This document shows, one piece after another, positions 8,132 to 15,483 of a stretch of 16,120 nt of DNA. The stretch lies in the NCBI GenBank assembly GCA_003105245.1, contig PQAI01000128.1:16479-32598 (forward strand), read 5' to 3'. The position numbers and the translations under genes were made by a program. The DNA is from Betaproteobacteria bacterium. GTDB lineage: Bacteria; Pseudomonadota; Gammaproteobacteria; Burkholderiales; Usitatibacteraceae. Position 1 is the stretch's first letter. Each line of letters begins with the position of its first letter. Under the pieces are notes generated by a model that ran no database searches, was not told where the DNA came from, and saw only the letters and a list, made by a program, of their open reading frames with translations.

Positions 8132-10966
8132 TCACCTGGGCGGTGCGGTCACCGTGACGGTCGCGGAACCCGAGATTCCGGAGGCGGAATCCGCGACATT
8201 CAGCGTCCTCGTGCCGACGGTATTCAACTTCATCGAGAACCAGTGCGTCCCGCCGTCGGTGGCGGGAATGAACGTGTAGTCGGCAGGCAACACGGCCCCG
8301 CCATCGGAAGACGTGAAGTGAACCGTCCCCGCGTAGGGCGTCACCGGGTTCCCCGAGGCGTCTGCAGCGGTCACCGTGAAGTTGACCGTCGAACCCGCAA
8401 CAACCGACGTCGGCCCGTTCACCACGAGAGAGGCGACCTTGACGACCGCGATGGACAGCGAAAACGGCGCGCTCACGTTTCCCGAGCTATCGGTGACCAC
8501 GAGTTGCACCACCCAGGTGCCACGCGCATCCGGCGTGAATTTAAAGGAGGGCAACGTCGTCGTGACCGGTGATGCAAGGGCCCGCGCCCTGGGCGGCCGC
8601 GTCGTCACCGACCACTGGTAGGAGACTATGGTGCCACCCACGTCGGACGAGCGCGCGCCCGAGAGCGCGATCGCGATTCCCGCCGTCGCCGTCGCGGGTC
8701 CATCGAGCACCGCGGTGGGCGGGGTGGTGTCGGGGCTGATGACGGCAATCAGGATCCCCGTCGGCCTGCTCACGTTGCCCGAATTGTCCGTGACCACGAG
8801 TTCAACAAGCCAATTGCCCACGACGTCCGGCGTGAAGCTGAAGGACGGCGAAGTGGTGGTGACCGGCGAGGCGAAAGCCGCCGCCCCGGCAGGGCGGGTC
8901 ACCGCCGTCCAACGGTACGAAGCCACGGTGCCGCCCACGTCGGTCGAACGCGCGCCCGAAAGCGTGACCGCGGCACCCGGCGCGGCGGTCGTCGGTCCGT
9001 CGAGAACCGCCGTCGGCGCGGTCGTGTCCGGCGGCAAGATCGCGAACGACAGGGAAGCGGGGGTGCTCGCATTGCCGGAACTGTCGGTCACCACGAGCTG
9101 CACGACCCACATCCCCGCGGCGTCGGGCGTGAAGCTGAAGGAGGGGGTGGCCGTCGTGGCCGGGGTGGCGAACGCCGAGGCCCCCGCCGGCCGCGTGGCG
9201 GCGGACCATTGGTACGACACCACCGTGCCACCCACGTCCGAGGATCGGGCGCCCGAAAGCGTGACGGCGCTGCCCCATGCCACGCTCGCCGGTCCATCCA
9301 GAACCGCTGTCGGCGGGGTCGTGTCCGGCGAGGCGATCGCGATCGATAGCGATACGGGCGTGCTCGCGTTGCCGGAACTGTCCCTGACCACCAGTTGCAC
9401 GATCCACGTCCCCGCCGCATCCGGCGTGAAGCTGAACGATGGCGTGGTGGTCGTGACCGGTGACGGGAACGCGAGCGCCCTGCCCGGCCGCGTCGTCGCC
9501 GTCCACTGGTACGAAACCACCGTGCCGCCCACATCGCTCGATCTCGATCCGGACAGCGCCACCACGCTGCCCGCCGATGCCGTCGTCGGCCCGTCGAGCA
9601 CCGCCGTCGGGGCAATGGTGTCGGGCACGGTGATGGACAGCAAGGCGGGCGTGCTCGCGTTGCCCGAGCTGTCCGTGACCACGAGCTGCACGACCCAGAG
9701 GCCCACGCGGTCGGGGGTGAAGCTGAACGACGGCGAGGAAGAGGTGACCGGCGAGGCGAAAGCTGCCGCCCCCGCGGGACGGGTCACCGCCGACCACGCG
9801 TACGAGGCGACCGTACCGCCGACGTCGGACGAACGCGCGCCCGAAAGCGCGATCGGGCTGCCCAGGGTGCCCGTCGACGGCCCATCGAGGACCGCGGTCG
9901 GCGGGGTCGTGTCGGGTGGAGCCGCCGCCGCGGCCCCGCCGATGAACTGGCCGAAGGTGACGGGCTGGAGACCCACCGGGATGGTGGCCACGACCGCGTT
10001 GGTGGCCGTGTCGACGACCGCGACCGAGCCGGTGCCGAGGCTGATCGCGTAGACGTTGGCGCCCGTGGGTTCAACCGCCGCCGCGATCGTCGAGGCGCCG
10101 GTCGGGACCATGGCAATGCGCAAGTTGGTCGTGAGGTCGAAGACCGCCAGCGCCGCGGCGCCGAAATTGGCCAGGTACAGGCGCGTTCCATCGGGGCTCA
10201 GGGCCATGTACCGGGCCTGGAATCCGGTGCCGATGGTCGTCACGACGGTGTTGGTCGTCGGGTCGATGACCGAGATGCCCAGGAACTCGTGCGCCACGTA
10301 CACGCGTGTTCCCGTCGAGTTGACCGCGACGTCGTAGGGCGTGGCGGCGACAGGCAGGGACAGGGAGGCGAGGAGCGTGTTGGTCGCCAGGTCGACCACG
10401 TGGAGCTTGCCGGTGGAGGGGGAGGTGCCGCTGTCCACGACATACGCCCGGGTGCCGGCGGGATTCACCGCCACCGCCCACGGGTTCGCCGAGCCGCCCA
10501 GGGGGGTGGAGGCGACGACCGTTCGCGTCGCCGTGTCCACCACGTCGAGGGAGCGGCCGAGGCGGTTGGAGACGTACAGCCTCGTGCCCGCGGGATTGAC
10601 GGCGAGCGCCACGGATGATCCGCCGATCGGGATCGTGGCCGCGACCGTGTTCGTGGCTCTCGCAATCACGTAGATCGCGCTGTTGGAAATATCCGCGAGG
10701 TAGGCGAAGGCGCCCGCGGGGTCCATGGCCATGCCGCCCGGGTTGGTTCCCGTGCCTGGAATCGTCGCGACGACGGTGTTGGTGGCGGTGTCGATCACCG
10801 AGGTGTTGCCCGAGCCCGAATTGGGCACGTAGGCGAAGGGGGCCGCGGGCGCCGGCGACGGCCACCCCAGGACCATCGCGAAGAAAAACGCCCCGAAGCG
10901 TGCCAGGATCCTTTCCAGCCGGGCCCCGCGCCCGCGGCAGCCTCTGGTCATCGACGTGTTCGCCAT
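8132..10966 (-). CDS. Secreted YncE-like beta-propeller with five PKD-like repeats and an Ig-like domain
   Basis: This 944-residue exported protein starts with a basic N-terminus, a hydrophobic core (FGAFFFAMVLG) and a likely cleavage site after APAA (about residue 42). Residues 43 to about 345 hold seven YncE/YVTN-type blades, each like RLYVSN...VVDTATNTVVATIP; seven is the number for a closed propeller. Residues 352-844 are five tandem PKD-like units, each opening DTTPPTAVLDGP, with SSDVGGTVVSYQWS in the middle and SFSFTPD..G.W.VQLVVTDSSGN near the end. Residues 845-944 form a different Ig-like domain (VNGPTSVVAGSTVNFTVTAADASGNPV ... TVHFTSSDGG). No PEP-CTERM, IPTL-CTERM or autotransporter tail is visible, so attachment to the cell is unknown. 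The start codon has only a weak Shine-Dalgarno; ATG 10951 is the alternative. It follows the collagen-like gene by 37 bases, probably in one transcript. A role in adhesion or surface structure is inference. Confidence 0.88.
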   Translation of the reverse strand: MANTSMTRGCRGRGARLERILARFGAFFFAMVLGWPSPAPAAPFAYVPNSGSGNTSVIDTATNTVVATIPGTGTNPGGMAMDPAGAFAYLADISNSAIYVIARATNTVAATIPIGGSSVALAVNPAGTRLYVSNRLGRSLDVVDTATRTVVASTPLGGSANPWAVAVNPAGTRAYVVDSGTSPSTGKLHVVDLATNTLLASLSLPVAATPYDVAVNSTGTRVYVAHEFLGISVIDPTTNTVVTTIGTGFQARYMALSPDGTRLYLANFGAAALAVFDLTTNLRIAMVPTGASTIAAAVEPTGANVYAISLGTGSVAVVDTATNAVVATIPVGLQPVTFGQFIGGAAAAAPPDTTPPTAVLDGPSTGTLGSPIALSGARSSDVGGTVASYAWSAVTRPAGAAAFASPVTSSSPSFSFTPDRVGLWVVQLVVTDSSGNASTPALLSITVPDTIAPTAVLDGPTTASAGSVVALSGSRSSDVGGTVVSYQWTATTRPGRALAFPSPVTTTTPSFSFTPDAAGTWIVQLVVRDSSGNASTPVSLSIAIASPDTTPPTAVLDGPASVAWGSAVTLSGARSSDVGGTVVSYQWSAATRPAGASAFATPATTATPSFSFTPDAAGMWVVQLVVTDSSGNASTPASLSFAILPPDTTAPTAVLDGPTTAAPGAAVTLSGARSTDVGGTVASYRWTAVTRPAGAAAFASPVTTTSPSFSFTPDVVGNWLVELVVTDNSGNVSRPTGILIAVISPDTTPPTAVLDGPATATAGIAIALSGARSSDVGGTIVSYQWSVTTRPPRARALASPVTTTLPSFKFTPDARGTWVVQLVVTDSSGNVSAPFSLSIAVVKVASLVVNGPTSVVAGSTVNFTVTAADASGNPVTPYAGTVHFTSSDGGAVLPADYTFIPATDGGTHWFSMKLNTVGTRTLNVADSASGISGSATVTVTAPPR
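8435..9913 (-). repeat. Five tandem 291-297-base repeats encoding PKD-like domains
   Basis: On the minus strand the units begin at 9913, 9622, 9325, 9028 and 8731 (the Asp codon of each DT-PPTAVLDGP). The first unit is 97 codons and the others 99. All share the GP, SSDVGGT, SFxFTPD and DSSGN or DNSGN landmarks. Units 2 and 5 resemble each other in TTRPGR or TTRPPR, where units 1, 3 and 4 have TRPAGA, so copying was not simply stepwise. Such arrays can change in number by recombination. Confidence 0.9.
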
Positions 10967-11003
10967 GGTCTCGTGTGCTTTCGAAGTTCCTGCGCGATGC
11001 CGG

Positions 11004-11870
11004 TCACTTCACGAGCTTGCCGAGGGGCGTGTAATCCATGTGGCAGGTGAACGCGCCGCTGTAGGTGGTGCAGGTATCGCAGTAGGTCGTGCAACCGACG
11101 AGGAACGCGCAGGTTTGCCGGCAATTGCACTGGTAGGACACGGGAAAGCTTTCGCCGCTGCTGGTCTCACCGGCGTGGCAAGGGTTGTAGCTCGTATAGC
11201 TGTCCATATAGGTGATGTTCTTGTCGCAGCTCGCTGCGGTCGTGAGCACGCCGGGGGCGACCCCGCACGAGTTCGATGAGGGGACCTGGTAAATGACAGC
11301 CGAGACTTCCATCCCGGCGCCGGCCGGTCCCGCCGGACCTTCCGGACCCTGCGGACCTTGCGGACCTTGCGGACCGGCCGGACCACTCGCGCCGGCGGGG
11401 CCGGCAGGGCCCTGGGGACCGGCGGGACCCTGCGCGCCCGCGGGACCCGCGAGACCCGTCTGCCCCATCGGCCCGGGAGGACCCGCGGCGCCATCCTTGC
11501 CTTGGGGACCGGCCGCACCGATCGTCACCCAGAACTCGTCCACGAGCGCCGCGTTGGCATTGCCGCCCGGGTTCGCGAGGCTCAGGTTGAGCAGATAGCT
11601 TCCGGGTGCGATTCCCGCCGGCAGGAGCACATCGATTTCGGTGTCCGTGGCCAGCGTGATGACGAGCGCTGCGATGTTCGTACCCAGCTTCACTGTCGGT
11701 GCGCCGGACGAGAAGTTGGCTCCGATCACGCGTAGGAGCGTGCCCGACGGATCGACGCTCACCTGGGTGATCACGGGTGCCTTCGAGGAGGCCGCGGAAA
11801 CCGGCAGTGCGAGCAGGAGACTCGCGATGGCGGCAGCAATGAATGGTCCCATCAGCTTCAGCATCTTCAT
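11004..11870 (-). CDS. Secreted collagen-like protein with TIG domain and Cys-rich C-terminus
   Basis: This 288-residue protein has four parts. Residues 1 to about 26 are a signal peptide ([26 protein letters not shown]). Residues about 32-117 form an IPT/TIG Ig-like fold ([23 protein letters not shown] ... [20 protein letters not shown] ... DEFWVTIG). Residues 118-183 are 22 uninterrupted Gly-X-Y triplets, which should form a collagen triple helix and so a trimer. The last ~100 residues hold ten cysteines, mostly clustered ([16 protein letters not shown]), and many Tyr, Thr and Ser. TIG-plus-collagen proteins are widespread in proteobacteria, but I do not recognise this Cys-rich tail. Its codons look less GC-rich than the rest of the window by eye. 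The start has a GGGGG-type ribosome-binding site. It is transcribed with the propeller gene 37 bases downstream and lies next to the BTAD regulator gene. Confidence 0.88.
   Translation of the reverse strand: MKMLKLMGPFIAAAIASLLLALPVSAASSKAPVITQVSVDPSGTLLRVIGANFSSGAPTVKLGTNIAALVITLATDTEIDVLLPAGIAPGSYLLNLSLANPGGNANAALVDEFWVTIGAAGPQGKDGAAGPPGPMGQTGLAGPAGAQGPAGPQGPAGPAGASGPAGPQGPQGPQGPEGPAGPAGAGMEVSAVIYQVPSSNSCGVAPGVLTTAASCDKNITYMDSYTSYNPCHAGETSSGESFPVSYQCNCRQTCAFLVGCTTYCDTCTTYSGAFTCHMDYTPLGKLVK
11313..11519 (-). repeat. Gly-X-Y collagen repeat region
   Basis: This stretch encodes 22 consecutive Gly-X-Y triplets (plus a terminal Gly-Ala-Gly), rich in GPQ, GPA and GAx, with Pro often in the X position. 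The DNA contains near-identical nine-base units (plus strand CGGACCTTG repeated for GPQ), which could change length by slippage. Lys and Asp appear only in GKD, so inter-chain charge pairing is slight. Confidence 0.9.
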
Positions 11871-11958
11871 GACGTCCCCCCTTCTTCTTGAACGGCGTGG
11901 ATGGCCCCGGGATGACGGATCGGCCGCGCACGCGGTGACGCCGGTGTACGCAGGCGTG

Positions 11959-11964
11959 TTTCTA
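11959..11964 (-). promoter_or_regulatory. Putative activator-dependent -10 (TAGAAA) of the collagen-like gene
   Basis: Minus-strand TAGAAA matches four of six -10 bases and lies about 90 bases before the collagen-like ATG. The place where a -35 should be is CGCTCG, which does not fit, but it is covered by the 11-base tandem repeat. That arrangement suggests an activator replaces the -35 contact. Confidence 0.4.
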
Positions 11965-11973
11965 CTGGGTCGG

Positions 11974-11995
11974 GCGTGACGCGAGCGTGACGCGA
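11974..11995. repeat. Perfect 11-base tandem direct repeat, candidate activator site
   Basis: The plus strand reads GCGTGACGCGA twice without interruption. The period is one turn of the helix, the spacing at which OmpR-type and SARP winged-helix activators bind side by side. On the minus strand the repeat ends nine bases before TAGAAA; taking TCACGCN as the heptamer, the gap is eight bases. It sits between the regulator's 3' end and the collagen-like gene. Confidence 0.55.
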
Positions 11996-12038
11996 TGCCC
12001 GGCTCGTATTTGCCGGCGGAACCCGCTCTGGCAGGGGC

Positions 12039-15000
12039 CTAGTGGCCGGAGGCCGGGCGCAAGGCGAGCAAAGCCCGGTTTACGGGGTTGCGGGTGAGGA
12101 AGCTCTCGCGGAAGGACGGCGGCACGTGCTCGGCGGCCACGTGCTCGACCCAGTCGCGGCCGTCGGCCAGCGCGCGGGCGGCATCGGCGACGCGCCCGCC
12201 CCGGGCGAACACCTGGTGCGCGACCCACCAGAGCTCCGGGCGATAGAAGTTGTCGGGCTCGTAGTCGGCGAAGAGGCGCAGCGCCGCCTCGACCTGGGGC
12301 AGCGCGCGATCGACGGCCCCGAGCACCAGCGCGCAGCCAGCCGCGCGAGAGTGCGCGGCCACCGCCATGCCGAAGCGCTCGCGCGCCTCGGCCCACGCGG
12401 CCACGGCGGCCGCCATTGTCTCTCCTTCCGCCGCTGGCACGATCGGGGCGGCGAAGAGACTCACGAGCCGGTTGTTGCCGTCGTCCACGTCCCCGCCGAG
12501 GAGCGCCAGGGCCACGCGGATCGGCTTGAGCGCCGCCCCGCCCGCGAGCCTCGCCACCTCGGCCCGGTGCGCCACCCAGATCGCACGCGCCTTCACCGGC
12601 AGGCCCGCCGGATCCTCGGCGAGCAGCTTCAACGCGCGCTCGTGCTGGCCGACGTGCGAATAGGCGAGCGCGAGGCGGTGCGCCGTGCCGAACGTCCAGT
12701 GAAGCGTGCCCGCGCGGCGGAATTCCGCCAGCGCCTCCTCCAGCATCGCGATCGCCTCGGCGTAGTGGCCGATGTCGCGCAGGCGGTGCGCGAGCAGGGC
12801 CTGCGTCTGCAGGGGCGTGCCGCGCAGCGCTTCCGCCTCGCGCCAGAGCTGCAGCCCCTGGCGGCCGAAGTCGACCGCGCGCCGCAGCTCGCCCCGCTTG
12901 CTGGTCGTGGTGGCGAGGTTCGACAGCGTCGTCGCGAGGATGTCGCGAAACGCATGCTCCGTCGCCACGGCGCGCGCCGCCTCGAAGGCCCCGAGCGCCT
13001 CGGACAGCCGGTTCGACAGGTCGTAGGCGATGCCCAGCTGGACGAAGTACTCGGCGCGCGTCCGGGGCGCCAGCCCGGAATCCCCCTCCCGCCGCAGTGG
13101 CTCGAGGACCTCGAGGGCTTCCCCCACCCGCCGCAGCTCGCACAGCCCGCCAGCCACGACGACGGAGAACAGCACCGCGAGGTCCGGGCGCCTGGCCTTC
13201 TTCGCGAGCGCCAGGCCCCGCCGGCCCGCCTCGACGGCGGCGAGCTCGTCGCTGCGGTGTCCGAGGTACTCCGCCTTGCGCAGCAGCGCGCGCAGCCGCT
13301 GGTCGTCGGTCATCGCCGCCTCCTCGGCGGCCTGCACGGCCGCGAGGGTCACGTCGCCGAGATCGACCACGATCATCGCCTCGGCGCGGCTCAGCAGTGC
13401 CTCGAATCTCGCGCCGGCATCGCCGCACTTCGCGAAGCAGGCGGCCGCCTCGTCGAGCAGGCGAGCCTCTTCCATGCGCCGGCCCGTCTCGCGCGCCCGC
13501 GCTGCCGCCTGCAGGTAGGCGGCGCTCGCCTCCTTGTGCCGGCGGGCGGCCAGCCAGTGTCCGGCCACGCGCCCCGGCTCGCCCGAGGCGGCCGCGAGGA
13601 AGGCAGCGATCACCGCGTGCAGCCGGCGCGCGATCGCCGCCGGCACCGAAGCCAGCGCCGCCTCGTGGATCAGGTCGTGCGCGAAGGCCCCGTCGAGCAG
13701 CACGTCCGCCTTCTCCAGCTCGGTCCAAGCGGTGGCCATGTCCAGCGGCCGCACCCCCAGCACGTGCGCCGCGAGGTCCGGCGAGAAATCCTGGCCCGCG
13801 ACGGCGGCACATTGGGCGATCTTCAGGGCCTCCGCGCTCAGCCGGGAAAGACGGCGCTCAATCAGCGACGTAACGGTCCCCGCCACCGGCAGCGCCGCCC
13901 CCCCTTTCGCACCTCCTCCCTCCAGGAGCATCGCCTTGACGGTCTCCAGGACGAAGAGGGGATTGCCGCCGGTGTGGCGCGCGATGGACGCGGCGAGCTC
14001 GGCTCCGTCGAGTTCACGCAGGTCGAGCGATTCGAGCAGCGTCTGGATCTGCCGCCCGGACAAGGGCGGCAGCTCGATCGTCCGGCCGTCGCTGGACGCG
14101 AGCAGCGCGTCGGCCAGCGCGCGGGCCTCGGCGCCGAACTCGTCGCCGCGGCCGGTCACGATCGATCGCACGCGGCGGTCCCCGACGATCGTCGCCTGGA
14201 GCGCCTCGATCGACGCCGCATCGGCGTGGTGCAGGTCGTCGATGACGAGTCCTTCGAGCCCGTCCACGACCGCGAGATCCAGCAACGCCTCGACCGCCCG
14301 CAGCATGCGCGAGAGGTCGGCGTCGTCGCGGATCGGCGGCGCCTCGCCGAGCTCGGGGAGGAGCCGGGCGAGTTCCGGCCTGAGGCCGGCGGGCAATGGC
14401 GAGGCGAGCAGCCGGGCGAGAACGCGCACCACGCGGGCGAGCAGCGAATGGACCGCGAAGGCGTCGCCCGGCCGCGCGGCCACCACGGCGACGCGCTCGC
14501 GCGAAGCCACGAAGTCCGTGACGAGCCGCGTCTTGCCCATCCCGCCGACGCCCGTGACCAGCACGGCGGAGGCCGCGTGCCACGCCGCCTCGAGCGCCTT
14601 CCATTCCCGTTCGCGGCCGACGAGCCGCGGGGGGCGCGCCAGCGAGACCGGCGCCGCGGACTTCGTCTCGGCTTTCGGAGCGCCCGCGGCGCGGAGGCTT
14701 CGCGCCAGCCGCTCCGTCTCCTCCGACGGCACCGCGTCGAATTCCTTCGAGAGCATGGCGCGAAGCCGCTCGTAGGTAGCCTGGGCCTGGGCGACGTCGC
14801 CCCGCAGGTAATGCAGCCGCATGAGCACCCGGTGGTGGCGCTCGTCGTCGCCCTCGATCTCCACGAGCTGCCGCGCCTGCTCGATGGCCGCGTCGAGATC
14901 GCCTCGCGCCTCCAGGGCGGCGAGCGCGTGCGCCAGCTGCCCGGCAAGGTCGCGTTGCCTTCGCGCGCGCTTGCTATCCACCCACTGGGCCAGGTCGCCG

Positions 15001-15440
15001 CAGTCCCGGTAGTCGAACGTGCCGAGCAGCGCGGCCGCGGCCGGCCCACCCGACGCATGGCAGACCGCGCCTTCGGCAATGCGCAGCGTAGTCGTCCCCT
15101 GCACCAGTTCCTGCCCGCAGACCCGCCTGAGGCGCGCGAGCTGCTGCCGGAGCGCCTGGCGGGCCAGCGACTCCTCGGAATCGGGCCAGAGCAGCGCCGC
15201 CACGCGCCGGCGGGTGATGCCGGGCTCGAGGTGGGCCAGCGCCAGCAGGGCGGCCGCGCGGCGTTCGAGCGGATGCTCGATGCCGTGCGGCGAGACGAGC
15301 GCCGGTTCGCCGACCAACCGAAGCGTCCAGCCCTCCGCGGGCCGGCGCGCCCTGCGCCCGGCGATCGGCGGGGAACCCCCGGACCTTCTTCCTGGTGAAG
15401 GCAACTGTGGCGCCCTTCGCGTACGATTCCCGGGTCCCAC
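12039..15440 (-). CDS. Large BTAD/SARP-like transcriptional regulator with STAND ATPase and TPR-like repeats
   Basis: This is a ~1133-residue regulator (numbered from GTG 15440). Residues about 38-125 are an OmpR/SARP-like winged helix (WTLRLVGEP, ITRRRVAALLWPDSEESLARQALRQQLARLRRVCG). About 140-250 is the bacterial transcriptional activation domain, a short TPR-like bundle (WVDSKRARRQRDLAGQLAHAL to FDAVPSEETERLARSL). A STAND-type ATPase follows from RLVGRERE, with Walker A TGVGGMGKT (296-304) and a Walker B-like GLVIDDLHHAD. The C-terminal half is helical, TPR-like and Ala-rich, and ends FRESFLTRNPVNRALLAL. No C-terminal LuxR HTH is present, so DNA binding should reside at the N-terminus. The start is uncertain: GTG 15440 has GGGGAA nine bases upstream, TTG 15404 is similar, and the longest frame (ATG 15581) would overlap the divergent gene. 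The ligand sensed is unknown. The nearest candidate target is the collagen-like gene downstream. Confidence 0.82.
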   Translation of the reverse strand: MGPGNRTRRAPQLPSPGRRSGGSPPIAGRRARRPAEGWTLRLVGEPALVSPHGIEHPLERRAAALLALAHLEPGITRRRVAALLWPDSEESLARQALRQQLARLRRVCGQELVQGTTTLRIAEGAVCHASGGPAAAALLGTFDYRDCGDLAQWVDSKRARRQRDLAGQLAHALAALEARGDLDAAIEQARQLVEIEGDDERHHRVLMRLHYLRGDVAQAQATYERLRAMLSKEFDAVPSEETERLARSLRAAGAPKAETKSAAPVSLARPPRLVGREREWKALEAAWHAASAVLVTGVGGMGKTRLVTDFVASRERVAVVAARPGDAFAVHSLLARVVRVLARLLASPLPAGLRPELARLLPELGEAPPIRDDADLSRMLRAVEALLDLAVVDGLEGLVIDDLHHADAASIEALQATIVGDRRVRSIVTGRGDEFGAEARALADALLASSDGRTIELPPLSGRQIQTLLESLDLRELDGAELAASIARHTGGNPLFVLETVKAMLLEGGGAKGGAALPVAGTVTSLIERRLSRLSAEALKIAQCAAVAGQDFSPDLAAHVLGVRPLDMATAWTELEKADVLLDGAFAHDLIHEAALASVPAAIARRLHAVIAAFLAAASGEPGRVAGHWLAARRHKEASAAYLQAAARARETGRRMEEARLLDEAAACFAKCGDAGARFEALLSRAEAMIVVDLGDVTLAAVQAAEEAAMTDDQRLRALLRKAEYLGHRSDELAAVEAGRRGLALAKKARRPDLAVLFSVVVAGGLCELRRVGEALEVLEPLRREGDSGLAPRTRAEYFVQLGIAYDLSNRLSEALGAFEAARAVATEHAFRDILATTLSNLATTTSKRGELRRAVDFGRQGLQLWREAEALRGTPLQTQALLAHRLRDIGHYAEAIAMLEEALAEFRRAGTLHWTFGTAHRLALAYSHVGQHERALKLLAEDPAGLPVKARAIWVAHRAEVARLAGGAALKPIRVALALLGGDVDDGNNRLVSLFAAPIVPAAEGETMAAAVAAWAEARERFGMAVAAHSRAAGCALVLGAVDRALPQVEAALRLFADYEPDNFYRPELWWVAHQVFARGGRVADAARALADGRDWVEHVAAEHVPPSFRESFLTRNPVNRALLALRPASGH

Positions 15441-15483
15441 GTTACGCACTTCCCCAGCCCGCAGCAATGATCGTTGACCGCCC

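Noticed and set aside
8628..10052. 474-codon plus-strand open frame opposite the PKD repeat array, with periodic PPTS.ERAPES and VAVVGPSSTAVG motifs
   Set aside because: It is the antisense of the five repeats and inherits their periodicity. The minus strand has a signal peptide, recognised domains and correct family motifs; the plus frame has none.
11341..11470. Plus-strand Gly/Pro-rich frame ([17 protein letters not shown]), which looks collagen-like too
   Set aside because: Reverse complements of Gly-Pro codons again encode Gly-Pro. This frame has no signal peptide, and the minus frame has the complete protein.
11999..12016. CCGGC-N8-GCCGG stem after the regulator stop
   Set aside because: It has only five pairs, a long loop and no U-tract, and is expected by chance in such GC-rich DNA; not called a terminator.
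12042..15398. 1118-codon plus-strand open frame opposite the regulator
   Set aside because: It is an Arg/Gly/His-rich shadow frame of a high-GC gene; the opposite strand carries Walker A, BTAD and winged-helix motifs.
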